From Sphaerisporangium perillae (lineage in GTDB: Bacteria > Actinomycetota > Actinomycetes > Streptosporangiales > Streptosporangiaceae): a stretch of DNA of 64,000 nucleotides. The translations under genes were made by a program, and so were the position numbers. Location of the stretch: NCBI RefSeq assembly GCF_023276435.1, contig NZ_JALLPO010000023.1, positions 94,156 through 158,155 on the forward strand. The letters are read 5' to 3'. The notes below the pieces were generated by a model. The model saw only the letters and a program-made list of their open reading frames with translations, was not told the DNA's origin and searched no databases. The first letter of the stretch is position 1; the number at the start of each line of letters is the position of its first letter. This document shows, piece after piece, positions 44,476 through 54,184 of this stretch.

Positions 44476-45516
44476 TTAGGGCCGTTTTCCCAGAACACGG
44501 GCCCCGTTGTGCCAGCAGACCGCCCGAAGCCAGTCGGCGCCGAGGTCCAGTCGCGCCAGGCCGTGCAACTGGTGGGCGTACGGGTAGGGGATCGTCGGGA
44601 AGTCCGAACCCAGCACGACCTTGCCGGCCAGCCCGAGGTCGCGCAGCAGCGGCTTGTGCCGCGCCGGGAACGGCGCCACGGCGTCGGCGAAATCGGTGAA
44701 CGCCATCGTTGTGTCCAGGCTCACGTTGGGATAGCGGACGGCCAGGTCGAGGAACTCGTCGTACTCCGGCATGCCGAGATGGGCCACCACCACGGCGAGC
44801 CGCGGGTGGGCCTTCAGGACGCCGGCGATGGGCTCGGGACCGGTACACCTGCCCGGCACCGGCATCGAGGAGGCGTGCACCACCACCGCCACCCCGGCCT
44901 CGGCCAGCAGGCCCCAGACCGCGTCGATCTCCGGATCGCGCGGGTCGAACGCCCCGACCTGCAGATGCACCTTGAACACGCGCGCGCCCGCGTCGAGCGC
45001 GGAGCGGACGTAGTCCAGCACGCCGGGCTCGGGGAAGAACGTGGCCGAGGGCGCGCACTCCGGGGTCACGCGGGCGAAGTCCAGCGTCCAGTCGTTGAGG
45101 CTCTGCGCCATGCCGGGTTTGTGGGCGTAGGCGAGGGCCGTGAAGTGCCGCACGCCGATCTCGCGCAGCCGCTCGACCCGTTCCTCTCGGGGCAGGCGGT
45201 AGCGGATGTCCCAGCCCGGGCCGACCAGTGGCCCGCCGTTGTCGAAGTGATGCCAGACGCGCCGCTCCATCCTGTCCGGGAGGAAGTGCACGTGCACGTC
45301 CACCAGGCCCGGCAGCCCGAGCGCCTCGGTCCAGCCCCGGACGTCGGCATCCTCCCTCGGAACCTGGCCCGGGCGATCCACCCCCACCGACCCGGCGCCG
45401 TCAGTCCGCACAGAACTCACCCCATCAACCCCCATCGATCCCACCCGATCGCCTCTCACCGGCACGACCCCCCACGACGGGTGCGGGAGGACTGCATCCG
45501 GGACGGCGTCCTTCAT
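44476..45516 (-). CDS. Amidohydrolase-family protein (TIM-barrel metal hydrolase)
   Basis: This 346-residue amidohydrolase-2-like protein has the N-terminal metal motif LVDVHVHFLPDRM, a lysine-bearing FKVHLQVGAFDPRD, VVVHASSMPVP, VVVAHLGMPEYDE, and the final metal Asp in VVLGSDFPTIPYP. The first ~60 residues (GVDGVSSVRTDGAGSVGVD) are not conserved-looking. ATG 45516 is one of several possible starts, so the true N-terminus may be shorter. Relatives act as hydrolases or decarboxylases. The palindrome CGACCGCTGAGCGGTCG lies in its presumed leader. Confidence 0.82.
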   Translation of the reverse strand: MKDAVPDAVLPHPSWGVVPVRGDRVGSMGVDGVSSVRTDGAGSVGVDRPGQVPREDADVRGWTEALGLPGLVDVHVHFLPDRMERRVWHHFDNGGPLVGPGWDIRYRLPREERVERLREIGVRHFTALAYAHKPGMAQSLNDWTLDFARVTPECAPSATFFPEPGVLDYVRSALDAGARVFKVHLQVGAFDPRDPEIDAVWGLLAEAGVAVVVHASSMPVPGRCTGPEPIAGVLKAHPRLAVVVAHLGMPEYDEFLDLAVRYPNVSLDTTMAFTDFADAVAPFPARHKPLLRDLGLAGKVVLGSDFPTIPYPYAHQLHGLARLDLGADWLRAVCWHNGARVLGKRP

Positions 45517-45523
45517 ACACCTG

Positions 45524-45540
45524 CGACCGCTGAGCGGTCG
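45524..45540. promoter_or_regulatory. 17-bp palindrome ahead of the amidohydrolase gene
   Basis: CGACCGCTGAGCGGTCG has perfect 8-bp arms around one base and ends 8 bp from the ATG at 45516. It is a candidate operator or leader hairpin in the gap between the amidohydrolase and the divergent M50-like gene. Confidence 0.45.
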
Positions 45541-45706
45541 AGAACGCCTCCCGCGGCCCTCCGTCGCGGGACACGTCCCGCCGCCGCTCAGGGTACGGAA
45601 ATTCCACGTAGCATCGAATCGAATCTTGTTCTGGCCGGACACGGCACACCCTGCTCACCGGTCGTGCGACGCTAGGTCCGCGCGTTCTCGCCCGCGCGCC
45701 CGCCCG

Positions 45707-46465
45707 ATGCGCACCCGACGGAGGTGGACCCTGCAGACGCTCAGCGGTCTCTGGGCACGGCTGACCACCGTGCAACCGGAGCCGCCCACGTGGATCACGG
45801 CCCTGGCCGCGCTCATCGCCCTCGGCGTGGTCGTCTACCCCAGGTCCTGGCACATTTCCCGAGGCCTGATCACGGTCGCGCACGAAGGAGGCCACGCGCT
45901 CGTCGCGCTGCTCACCCGGCGCAAGCTCCAGGGCATTCGCCTGCACTCCGACACCTCCGGCGTCACCCTGACCCGAGGACGCCCCACCGGGCCCGGCATG
46001 ATCTTCACGGCGGCCGCCGGGTACGTCGCGCCCTCACTGCTCGGGCTCGGCGCCGCCTGGCTCACCGCCCTCGGCTACGTCACGATCCTGCTCTGGACGA
46101 TCCTGCTGCTGCTCGCCTGCATGCTGCTGATGATCCGCAACGTGTTCGGCGTGATCTCGCTGCTCACCATCGGCGGGGCCGTGTTCGTGCTGTCGGGGTT
46201 CGCCCCGGCGGACGTGCAGGCCGTGGGCGCGCAGCTCGCCGCCTGGTTCCTGCTCCTCGGAGGCGTCCGGCCGATCCTGGAGCTGCGCGGCAAGCGCCGG
46301 CGCGGCAGAGCCCCCGACTCCGACGCCGACCAGCTCGCGCGACTGACCCCGTTCCCTGGCGGCTTCTTCGTCTTCCTCTTCCTACTGATCTCCGGCGCCG
46401 CCCTGATCATCGGCGGCTACCTGCTAACCCCCACGGAAGTACTGGACCTGTTCCACCCCGCCTGA
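45707..46465 (+). CDS. M50-type membrane metallopeptidase-like protein
   Basis: This 252-residue integral membrane protein has a zinc-protease HEXXH motif (VAHEGGHALVALL, His59-Glu-Gly-Gly-His63) inside a hydrophobic segment and four to six further helices (TILLLLACMLLMIRNVFG; FFVFLFLLISGAALIIGGYL). An Asn/Asp third ligand is likely in a later helix but cannot be picked confidently. Family members are intramembrane site-2-type proteases that release regulators. No sigma/anti-sigma gene is next to it. ATG 45707 is chosen before the Arg-rich N-terminus; a longer in-frame start exists at 45626. Confidence 0.82.
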   Translation: MRTRRRWTLQTLSGLWARLTTVQPEPPTWITALAALIALGVVVYPRSWHISRGLITVAHEGGHALVALLTRRKLQGIRLHSDTSGVTLTRGRPTGPGMIFTAAAGYVAPSLLGLGAAWLTALGYVTILLWTILLLLACMLLMIRNVFGVISLLTIGGAVFVLSGFAPADVQAVGAQLAAWFLLLGGVRPILELRGKRRRGRAPDSDADQLARLTPFPGGFFVFLFLLISGAALIIGGYLLTPTEVLDLFHPA

Positions 46466-46505
46466 CCCCGACTCACCACCGTGAAGGCGACCAGGACGTC
46501 CCGAC

Positions 46506-46646
46506 GGGGACGCCGTTCAGGCTGGACGCCGCCCCAGGCGCGGACGCCGTACAGACGGGAACGCCGTTTAGGCGAGACGCCGCCCAGACCGGGGACGCCG
46601 TTCAGGCGAGACGCCGCCCAGACCGGGGACGCCGCTCAGGCGGGGA
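46506..46646. repeat. Tandem repeats (34-bp units of two 17-bp halves) beyond the sbcC 3' end
   Basis: Units at 46506-46539, 46557-46590 and 46591-46624 share GGGGACGCCGTTCAGGC and GAGACGCCGCCCAGACC halves, with a single 17-bp half between and a partial unit at the end. The array fills the gap between the M50-like gene and the convergent sbcC, and its last unit covers the sbcC stop codon at 46636. Confidence 0.85.
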
Positions 46647-49600
46647 CGGCCACGGACAGGCTCGAGCCGAAGCGCTGCTTGACCACTTTGAGCTGCGCGG
46701 GAACGCGGGCGCGCAGCTCCCCCACATGGCTGACGATGCCGACGGCCCGGCCGCCGTCCCGCAGCTCGTCGAGGATGTCCAGCACGCCGTCGAGGGTGTC
46801 CTCGTCCAGGGTGCCGAAGCCCTCGTCGATGAAGAGCGTGCCGAGCTCCACCCCGCCGGCCTCGGCGGTCACCACGTCGGCCAGCGCCAGCGCGAGAGCC
46901 AGCGACGCCATGAACGCCTCCCCGCCCGACAGCGTCACCGGATCGCGGTCGGCGCCGGTCCAGCCGTCGAGCACGCGCAGCCCGAGGCCGCCGCCGGAGC
47001 GCTTACGGTCGGCCGCCGACTTGCGCACGTCGTACAGCAGGCTGTAGCGACCCGCCGACATGTGGTCGAGCCGCTGGTTGGCCGCGTCCACGACCTGCCG
47101 CAACCGCTCTCCGAGCACGTACGACGACAGCCGCATGTCGAGCGTGTTGTCCGGGGAGGTGCCGACGGCGAGCTCCGCGAGCCGCTTGGCCAGGCGGTAG
47201 CGGTCCTCCGCCGGCCGCCACTCCGCCAGGGCCGCTTCGAGATCGGTGGCGAGCCCGCGCAGCTGGTCACGCCGGGCCGCGGCCTGGTCGCGCGCGGAGC
47301 CCCGTACGGCATGCCCCCGCTCGGCCCTCTCGAAGGCCTCGGCCAGCGCCGCCAGATCGGGAACGGACATGGCCGCCGCCGCGACCAGCTGCGGATCGGC
47401 CAGCAGCGCGGCCACGGCGGCACGCTCGGCGTCCAGCTCGCGCAGCCGCTCGGCCATGGAGTCGCGAGCCGCCGCGGTCCGCGTGGCCGCCCGTACATCG
47501 GCCATGCCGGAGAACCCGGCGTCCACCGCGGCGCTCTCGGCCCGGGCCAGGGCGGCGTTCCGCTCCGCGCCAGCAGCCCGCGCGAGCCTCGCGGTCTCGG
47601 CGGCTTCACGCAGGAGCCCCGCCTCATCTGTAAGTCGCTCGAGGCGGGCGGCGAGCGTGGCGTCCGGGCCTCTGGCCTCGTCCAGGCGTGCCGCCAGCTG
47701 CTCGGCGTCGGCGGCGAGGCCCGTCTGCCCGGCCCGCTCAGCGGCGATCTCCAGCCCGATGCGCGTGGCCCGCTCGCCGAGCTCGGCGATCTCGCTGTCG
47801 ATGCGCCCGGCCGCCTCCACCAGAGCGGCCTCCCCACCCGCGACCTCCCGCAGCTCCGCCAGAGCCACCTCCGCCCCCCGAAGAGCCTCCTCAGCCTCCG
47901 CAAGGCTCAGCTCGATCTCGTCCCGGCCCTCCCCGACCCCCTCCGAGATCAGCCCACCCCTACCGACTCCCTCAGCACCTTCCGCGATCGCCCCGACCCC
48001 ACCCGCTTCTCCCCCGGCAAGTCCTTCTGCCGGACCGGCGTCACCGAGATCTCCATGGGGGTTCTGGACGACCGGCCCAGACGCGGTGGCCGGCCCTTCG
48101 GTGTGCGGCGCGTGGGTGCGCCGGGCGGCGGCGCGGGACTCCTCGTAGGCGGCGGCCGCCTCACCGGTGCGCGTGGCCGCCTGGAGGGCGGCCACCAGGA
48201 GCCCCGCCTCCTCTGTGAGGCGGTCATGACGAGCGGTCACGCTGTCATCGCCATCGCGGGCCGCGTCGAGGACGGCCGCGAGATGGTCCAGTTCCTCCCG
48301 CAGCCCGGTGTGCTGGGCACGGTGCTCCGCGGTCAGCAGGTCGAGCTCGTGCGCCTGGCCCGCCAGGGCTTCGAGAGCGTCCTGGGCGCGCCGGGCCTCC
48401 TCCTCCAGGCCGGGTGCCCGCGCGGCCACTTCGCGAAGGCGGGCCAGCTCGGCCTCCGCCTCATCGTGCCCGGCCAGCGCGGCCTCGACCGGCAGGCCCT
48501 CAGCCCGGACGGTCGCCTCTTCCAGCTGGGAGGAGAGCACCGCGACCCTGCCCTCGGCGGCCTGGCGCGCCTCCTGCGCCGCGTCCGACAGCGCCTGCGC
48601 CGCCTGCTCGTCGTCGACCGCGGGCGTGGAGCTCGCGGGCGACGCGGGCGCGGGATGGTCGGCGGAACCGCACACCGCGCACGGCTCTCCGGGGACCAGG
48701 CCCCGGGCCAGCTCGGCCGCCATGCCGTCGATGCGGGCCTGCCTGATCGACTGGAGACGGTCACGCAGTTCCTGCGCCTCGTCGACGGCTCGGCGGCGCT
48801 CGCCGTCGGCGGCCTCCAGCTCCACGGTCAGGGCGTCCCGGCGCCGCGCCTGATCCAGCAGTACGACGGCCGCCTGGCAGGCGGCCTCGGCCGCCGGGAT
48901 CAGCCCCGCCTCCGCCTTCACCTCCGCGAGCCGCCCCAGGGTCTCCTCCAGGCGGCCGGGCAGCTCCGCCCGCGTGTCCGCCAGGGCCGCCTCGCGCTGG
49001 GCCAGATCTGTCAGCCGGTCGTCGAGGGCATCGAGTTTCTCGCGGAGCTCGGCGAACCGTGCCTCGTCGGCCCTGCGCAGCTCCAGCCCGGCCAGCTCGT
49101 CGCGATGCGCGCGTTCGAGCCCGGCGAGCCGGTCGCGTACCTCCCGCACGACCTTCTGGACCTCGGCTGCGGACCGGCCCGGCGACGCGTCCCCCTCCAT
49201 GAACGGGGACAGCGCACGGGCCAGGCGGACACTCAGAGACGCGGAAGCCTCGGGGAACCCCGCCCCGGACGAACCGGCAGGCGAGAGCGAGGGCAGGAGC
49301 TGGGGCGCGGAGGCATCCAAGGATGCGGGGGCGGAGAGGGCTGCGGATAGGGAGGCGGGGAGGTCGGCGACAGTGCGGAGCAGGTCGCGCCCGGCCGTCG
49401 CGAGTTTGTCCGCGAGGGCGTCGCGACGGCGTACCGCGCCGAGATCGCGGGTGGCGTTCGCCACGGCGGCCCGCGCGGCGGGCAGGCCGGAGGCGGCCAG
49501 GCGTGCCCGCGCCAGGCGCTCGCCGGTCTGCCGGCGCAGTTCGGGCAGCACGGCGAGCCTTTCGCCGGCCTGCGCCTCCTGCGCGGTGAGGGCCGCGAGA

Positions 49601-51180
49601 CGCTTCCCCGACAGCGCGAGCCGCTCGCGTACGCGCGCCAGCCGCGTCTCTTCGGGACGGAGCTGCTCCAGCCGGACGATCTCGTCGCGGCGGTCACGCT
49701 CCAGCTCCGCCAACCGCTCGGCATCGGCCTCGCCCGCCGACCGCGCGGCACCGCCCTCTCCCGACCACTCGAGACGAGGCTCCCCCGGGCTGGCTTCTCC
49801 CGCCGCCCGCTCGGGACCGGGCTCGCCTGTCGGTCGGTCGGGGCCGGATGCCTCCGGAGTCCCCTCCGGGGTGGGCCGGTGGGGGCCCGGTGACCGGGCC
49901 GGCAGGTTGGAGGGGGACGCGCGCCGCGAGCCGGTGGGTTGGCCGATGAACGGGAGCGCCCGGGCCATGGCGTCGGCGGCGAGACGCTCGTCCTTGGCGG
50001 CGGCCTCCGCGCGCTGCTCGGCCTGCTGGACGAGCGGCAGCACCCGGTCGGCGCGGGCCGCTTCGGCGAGGATTGCCTCCAGGTCGGACCGCTCGTCGGC
50101 GGTCCTGTCGAGAGCGTCGCGGCGTGCCGCCGCCTCGGCGTGGGCGCGCTGCCGCTGAGCCAGCTCGCGGGCGCTCTCGAGCTCCACCCGGGCCGATCGG
50201 AGCGTCACCTCGCTCGCCGCCTGGGCCTCCGCCTCCGCGGCGAACGCCTGGCCGGCGACCGCGAGCAGAGCACGTGCCCACTCCAGCGGCTCCTCCCGCG
50301 GGTCAGGGGCGGAAGGCCCCGGGCCGGGCGCATCGCGGCCGGGAGTGCCGAGGTCGCCCCGGCCGGAGGTACCCAGGTAACCCCCACCGGGAGTGCCGAG
50401 ATCGCCCTCGGCCGGGGTGACGAGGTTGTCCCGGCCGGCGGTGCCAGGGGCGTCCTGGCCTGGTGCGTCGGCGTTGTCGCCGGGGGGTGACAGGGAAGTG
50501 AGGAGGGTCGGGCCGGCGGCGCCGCGCATGTGGTCGACAACGGAGTCGACCCGGTGGCGGAGCTCCTGGCGCTCCTGCCCGGCGCCGGTGCGGTGCTCGG
50601 ACAGCCAGCGTTCGACATCGCTGTAGATCTTGACGGAGAAGAGCTTCTCCAGCAGCTTGCGGCGCTCGTCGCCGTCGGCCCGCAGGAAACGCGCGAAGTC
50701 GCCCTGGGGAAGCATCGCGACCTGGCAGAACTGGTCGGCGTTCATGCCGAGCAGCCCGCCGACGAGGTCGCCGGTCTCGTCGGCCCTGCCGGACAGGAAC
50801 ACCGGGTCCCCGGAGGGAGGAAGCTCCTCCAGCAGGACCTTGGCCTTCTCCTCGATGAGGCCCTCGCCCCTGAGCTTGGGCCGGTGCCAGACGGGCGATC
50901 GGGTGATGCGCAGCCGCCTGCCGCGCAGGGTGACCTCGAGGACGACGACGGGCCCGCGGCCGGCCGGGGCGTGGTCGCAGCGCAGGCGTCGGGCGCTGTT
51001 GCGCTGGCCTGGCACCTGGCCGTAGAGGGCGTAGCACACGGCGTCGAGCACGGTGGTCTTCCCCGCGCCCGTCGGCCCGTGGACAAGGAAGAGACCCGCC
51101 TCGCCGAGGACGTCGAAGTCGACCTCCTCGTCCCCGGGAAAGGATCCGAACGCCGTCAGCCGCAGCCGGTGCAACCTCAT
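46636..51180 (-). CDS. sbcC: SbcC-type SMC-like ATPase (exonuclease subunit)
   Basis: This is a 1514-residue protein, about half as long again as the usual ~1000-residue SbcC. It starts MRLHRLRLTAFGSFPGDEEV, with Walker A VHGPTGAGKTTVLD (~33-46). Two very long charged, coiled-coil-type arms surround a zinc-hook motif CAVCGSADHPAP (~832). The signature LSGGEAFMASLALALALADV and Walker B LFIDEGFGTLDED are at the C-terminus. Three Pro/Gly/Ala-rich low-complexity stretches interrupt the arms near residues 233-297, 417-493 and 1017-1083. With SbcD it would cleave hairpins and process DNA ends. It lies 55 bp after sbcD on the same strand. Confidence 0.92.
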   Translation of the reverse strand: MRLHRLRLTAFGSFPGDEEVDFDVLGEAGLFLVHGPTGAGKTTVLDAVCYALYGQVPGQRNSARRLRCDHAPAGRGPVVVLEVTLRGRRLRITRSPVWHRPKLRGEGLIEEKAKVLLEELPPSGDPVFLSGRADETGDLVGGLLGMNADQFCQVAMLPQGDFARFLRADGDERRKLLEKLFSVKIYSDVERWLSEHRTGAGQERQELRHRVDSVVDHMRGAAGPTLLTSLSPPGDNADAPGQDAPGTAGRDNLVTPAEGDLGTPGGGYLGTSGRGDLGTPGRDAPGPGPSAPDPREEPLEWARALLAVAGQAFAAEAEAQAASEVTLRSARVELESARELAQRQRAHAEAAARRDALDRTADERSDLEAILAEAARADRVLPLVQQAEQRAEAAAKDERLAADAMARALPFIGQPTGSRRASPSNLPARSPGPHRPTPEGTPEASGPDRPTGEPGPERAAGEASPGEPRLEWSGEGGAARSAGEADAERLAELERDRRDEIVRLEQLRPEETRLARVRERLALSGKRLAALTAQEAQAGERLAVLPELRRQTGERLARARLAASGLPAARAAVANATRDLGAVRRRDALADKLATAGRDLLRTVADLPASLSAALSAPASLDASAPQLLPSLSPAGSSGAGFPEASASLSVRLARALSPFMEGDASPGRSAAEVQKVVREVRDRLAGLERAHRDELAGLELRRADEARFAELREKLDALDDRLTDLAQREAALADTRAELPGRLEETLGRLAEVKAEAGLIPAAEAACQAAVVLLDQARRRDALTVELEAADGERRRAVDEAQELRDRLQSIRQARIDGMAAELARGLVPGEPCAVCGSADHPAPASPASSTPAVDDEQAAQALSDAAQEARQAAEGRVAVLSSQLEEATVRAEGLPVEAALAGHDEAEAELARLREVAARAPGLEEEARRAQDALEALAGQAHELDLLTAEHRAQHTGLREELDHLAAVLDAARDGDDSVTARHDRLTEEAGLLVAALQAATRTGEAAAAYEESRAAARRTHAPHTEGPATASGPVVQNPHGDLGDAGPAEGLAGGEAGGVGAIAEGAEGVGRGGLISEGVGEGRDEIELSLAEAEEALRGAEVALAELREVAGGEAALVEAAGRIDSEIAELGERATRIGLEIAAERAGQTGLAADAEQLAARLDEARGPDATLAARLERLTDEAGLLREAAETARLARAAGAERNAALARAESAAVDAGFSGMADVRAATRTAAARDSMAERLRELDAERAAVAALLADPQLVAAAAMSVPDLAALAEAFERAERGHAVRGSARDQAAARRDQLRGLATDLEAALAEWRPAEDRYRLAKRLAELAVGTSPDNTLDMRLSSYVLGERLRQVVDAANQRLDHMSAGRYSLLYDVRKSAADRKRSGGGLGLRVLDGWTGADRDPVTLSGGEAFMASLALALALADVVTAEAGGVELGTLFIDEGFGTLDEDTLDGVLDILDELRDGGRAVGIVSHVGELRARVPAQLKVVKQRFGSSLSVAVPA

Positions 51181-51235
51181 CTGGGGCGCCCTCCGCTCGT
51201 CCCGCGATCACGACCACCACTCTGGCAGGAGGCCA

Positions 51236-52363
51236 TCAGGCGAGGGCCTCCTTCGCCCTGCAGGCTTCGACGGCCTCCCGCAGGAGGCGCCTCTCGTCGT
51301 CGTCCGCCGGCTCGCCACGCACCTCGCGGATGAAGTCGAGCGCCACCTCGATCTCGGGGCGGCCCGACAGCCGCGGCGCCCGGGGGGCGTCCTGTGCGGT
51401 GAGCTCGGGCGCGAAGGCGAGGGCGAGGGTGTGGGGGAAACGCCGGCGCAGGCTCTCCATCGCGCCCTTCGGCCGCACGGGGTCGGTGAGGGTCACCTGG
51501 AGCCAGTGGTCCTCGAACCCCGCCCACCGCTCGGAGGAAAGGAGATCGGCGAGCCGCCCGCTGACGCGGGCGATCGGGCGGGGCACGGGGGCCGGCACGA
51601 ACTCGGCCCCGTCGTGCCCGCCGGGGCCGATGTCGACGAGCCAGGAGCCCTTCACGTGGTTCGCCTCGGAGAAGGAGTACGCGATCGGCGACCCGGAGTA
51701 GCGCACGGACTCGCTCATGCGCTGCCGGCCGTGCAGGTGGCCGAGGGCCGCGTAGTCGACGCCGGCGAAGGCGGTGAGCGGCACGTGGGCGACGCCTCCC
51801 ACGCTGATGTCGCGCTCGCTGTCGCTGCCCTGCCCTCCGGTGACGAAGGCGTGGGCGAGCACGACCGATCGCGTGCCGCGGCCCGCCAGGTCGTCGCGGA
51901 TCAGGGTCATGGCGTGCTCGATCGCGGCCGAGTGGCTGCGCTCGGGCAGCTCCCACGGCGCGCGGACGACCTCGGGCTCGAGATACGGGATGCCGTAGAA
52001 GGCGACGTCGTCGACGACGACCGGCTCGGCGACGCGCGCGGGGTCGGTGCGCAGGTGGACGCCGGCCGCGTCGATCAGGTCGGCGCCGAAGCCCAGCCTG
52101 CGCGGGGAGTCGTGGTTGCCGCTGATCAGGATGGTGCGGACCCGCTCGGCGACGAGCCGGCGCAGCGTCTCGTTGCACAGCGCCACCGCGTCGACCGGGG
52201 GAAGCGCGCGATCGTAGACGTCACCGGCGACGACCACGACGTCGACGCGCTCCGACCGGATCGTCTCGACCAGGTGGTCGACGAAGGCGGCCTGGGCGTC
52301 GATCAGGCTCTCGCGGTGGAAGGCCCGGCCCAGGTGCCAGTCGGAGGTGTGCATCACACGCAT
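51236..52363 (-). CDS. sbcD: SbcD-type exonuclease (Mre11-like calcineurin-fold nuclease)
   Basis: This 375-residue metallophosphatase-fold nuclease has MRVMHTSDWHLGRAFHRES, VVVAGDVYDRALPPV, ILISGNHDSPRRL, VVLAHAFVTGGQG and YAALGHLHGRQRM, the ordered metal-binding motifs of Mre11/SbcD. Length is normal. It is the first gene of the sbcD-sbcC operon. The complex degrades double-strand ends and opens DNA hairpins. Confidence 0.95.
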   Translation of the reverse strand: MRVMHTSDWHLGRAFHRESLIDAQAAFVDHLVETIRSERVDVVVVAGDVYDRALPPVDAVALCNETLRRLVAERVRTILISGNHDSPRRLGFGADLIDAAGVHLRTDPARVAEPVVVDDVAFYGIPYLEPEVVRAPWELPERSHSAAIEHAMTLIRDDLAGRGTRSVVLAHAFVTGGQGSDSERDISVGGVAHVPLTAFAGVDYAALGHLHGRQRMSESVRYSGSPIAYSFSEANHVKGSWLVDIGPGGHDGAEFVPAPVPRPIARVSGRLADLLSSERWAGFEDHWLQVTLTDPVRPKGAMESLRRRFPHTLALAFAPELTAQDAPRAPRLSGRPEIEVALDFIREVRGEPADDDERRLLREAVEACRAKEALA

Positions 52364-52563
52364 GTCGCAGGAAGCTAACAGGTCTCACCGACAAACATGG
52401 CCCCACCCGCACCATCGTTCCTCCCACGTGACTTAACCTGATGCTCGGACGTCGTATTCAGGGCGGAAAGCCCGCGTATCAATGGACATGCGCGCCGGGA
52501 GCGAAGCGCTGTGCACGGTCACAGGGCGACGGCCCGCGACGAGCCGCCCGACGAGGAGGTGGC

Positions 52564-54060
52564 GTGAGCGACCGGAGCCGGCTGAGCGTGGCGACCGGGG
52601 TCCTGCTCGGGGTCCTGGCGATGGTGGGCTATGTGCTGTCCCCGCCGTCCTTCGATCCCCCGCGGCTGAGCGAGAGCGCGAGCGTCCAGGCGCTGCCCGC
52701 GCAGACCGCGGCCGAGTACCGCCCGGTCCCGCACAACGCCGCCATCGACGTCCAGGACGTCTCCGTCCCGGTCAAGGGCACCACGCTGACGGCGACGATC
52801 AGGTCGCCGCGCACGCCCGGCCGTCACCCCGCGCTGGTCTTCGTCCAGGGCTCGGGCAGCGGCGACCGGGGCGAGTTCACCACGCAGGCCACCTGGCTGG
52901 CCAGGGCCGGGGTGGTGACGCTCACCTACGACAAGCGCACCGTCGGGTACGACTTCCGCCACCGTGACTTCGGCCTGCTCGCCGACGACGCGCTGCGCAT
53001 GATCCAGGCGCTTCGGCAGCGCGCCGACGTCGATCCGCTGCGCGCGGGCCTGTGGGGCGTGAGCGAGGGCACCTGGGTGACTCCCATCGCGGCGGCCAGG
53101 AGCCTGGACGTCGGGTTCGCCGTGCTGGTCTCCGCCCCCGTCGTCACGCCGTTACGGCAGGTCGCGTGGGCGCTGAACGAGCAGCTGGAACGCCTGCACG
53201 CCCCGACCGGCGTCCGCCAGCTGCTGACCAAGGCGATGGGCGGTGTCGGCTTCGACTTCCTGCGCTATGACAGCGTCCCCGAGCTGAGGCAGGTCAGGCA
53301 GCCGGTCCTGGCGCTGTACGGCACGATGGACCCCTCCATCCCGTTCGTGGAGAGCACCCAGAAGCTCACCTCCGCGCTGGACGCCGCGCACAACACCGAC
53401 TACACGATCCGCTTCCTCGGCGGGGCCGACCATGCGATGCGGGTCAACGGCGGGCCGTTCGCCCACGGGTATCTCGAGACGCTCGCCAACTGGGTGCTCG
53501 GGCTGCCGGGCACGGCTCGCCCGCCGGCCGGGGCGCAGATCGCGGGCGCGACGCCAGTGCAGCGGTACGAGGCGGCCGACGTGCCGAAGGCCCCCTGGTA
53601 CGCGCGCACCGCGATCCTGGGCTTCGCGCTGACGCTCACAGCCGTCGGTTACGTCGCGGCCCCGGTCACCGAGATGGTCGTACGGCTGCGCGGCCGTGAC
53701 GTGATCGCCTCGATGCGGCCGGACCTGTGGCCGGGGATCCGCCGCCGCCTGCGCCGGATGGCCTGGACGGGCGTGGGGCTGCTCGCCGCCGTGCTGGCGT
53801 TCATCACGCTCATCGTGCTGTTCTCGGTGAACCAGGCGGGAGCGTGGCCCGCGGTGCTCTCCGGATGGCTCGTGGTCCGGGTGCTCGCCATCCTCATGCT
53901 GGTGCAGGAGGTCACGACCGTGGCGGCCGTCGCCACCGCCCTGCGGGACGGCTGGAAGCCGGGGCGCTGGCAGAGCTTCACGGTGGCCGCCGTACTGGGC
54001 GGCACGGGCCTGCTCATGATCACCGCGGCGTACTACGGGCTGTTCGGCATTCCGTGGTGA
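52564..54060 (+). CDS. Membrane-anchored alpha/beta hydrolase
   Basis: This 498-residue protein starts at GTG 52564, preceded by GAGGAGG. It has an N-terminal signal anchor (VATGVLLGVLAMVGYVLS), then an alpha/beta hydrolase domain with ALVFVQGSGSGDRGEF, the nucleophile elbow GLWGVSEGTWVTPIAA (Ser between Val and Glu), the acid in LYGTMDPSIPF and a histidine in FLGGADHAMRVNGG. The last ~120 residues add three or four TM helices (GLLAAVLAFITLIVLFS). The active site would face outside. The substrate is unknown; relatives are called dienelactone-hydrolase- or peptidase-like. Confidence 0.87.
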   Translation: MSDRSRLSVATGVLLGVLAMVGYVLSPPSFDPPRLSESASVQALPAQTAAEYRPVPHNAAIDVQDVSVPVKGTTLTATIRSPRTPGRHPALVFVQGSGSGDRGEFTTQATWLARAGVVTLTYDKRTVGYDFRHRDFGLLADDALRMIQALRQRADVDPLRAGLWGVSEGTWVTPIAAARSLDVGFAVLVSAPVVTPLRQVAWALNEQLERLHAPTGVRQLLTKAMGGVGFDFLRYDSVPELRQVRQPVLALYGTMDPSIPFVESTQKLTSALDAAHNTDYTIRFLGGADHAMRVNGGPFAHGYLETLANWVLGLPGTARPPAGAQIAGATPVQRYEAADVPKAPWYARTAILGFALTLTAVGYVAAPVTEMVVRLRGRDVIASMRPDLWPGIRRRLRRMAWTGVGLLAAVLAFITLIVLFSVNQAGAWPAVLSGWLVVRVLAILMLVQEVTTVAAVATALRDGWKPGRWQSFTVAAVLGGTGLLMITAAYYGLFGIPW

Positions 54061-54184
54061 CCGCCGGCACCTAACCGTACATATCCGTACGACTCGGCGT
54101 CCGTTCCCGGTGCGTTCACGTCCCCGTCGGCCGCGGGGAATACATTGCCCCTTTTAGTGAGGTGGAACGGGGAATGGGGCGGCG

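Noticed and set aside
46506..46646. Repeat array considered as a CRISPR
   Set aside because: Units are directly abutting 17/34-bp tandem repeats with no unique spacers and no cas genes in the window.
45724..49350. A 1208-codon plus-strand open frame across the M50-like gene and sbcC
   Set aside because: It overlaps two convincingly conserved genes in other frames, is extremely rich in Arg/Gly/Ala and shows no domain.
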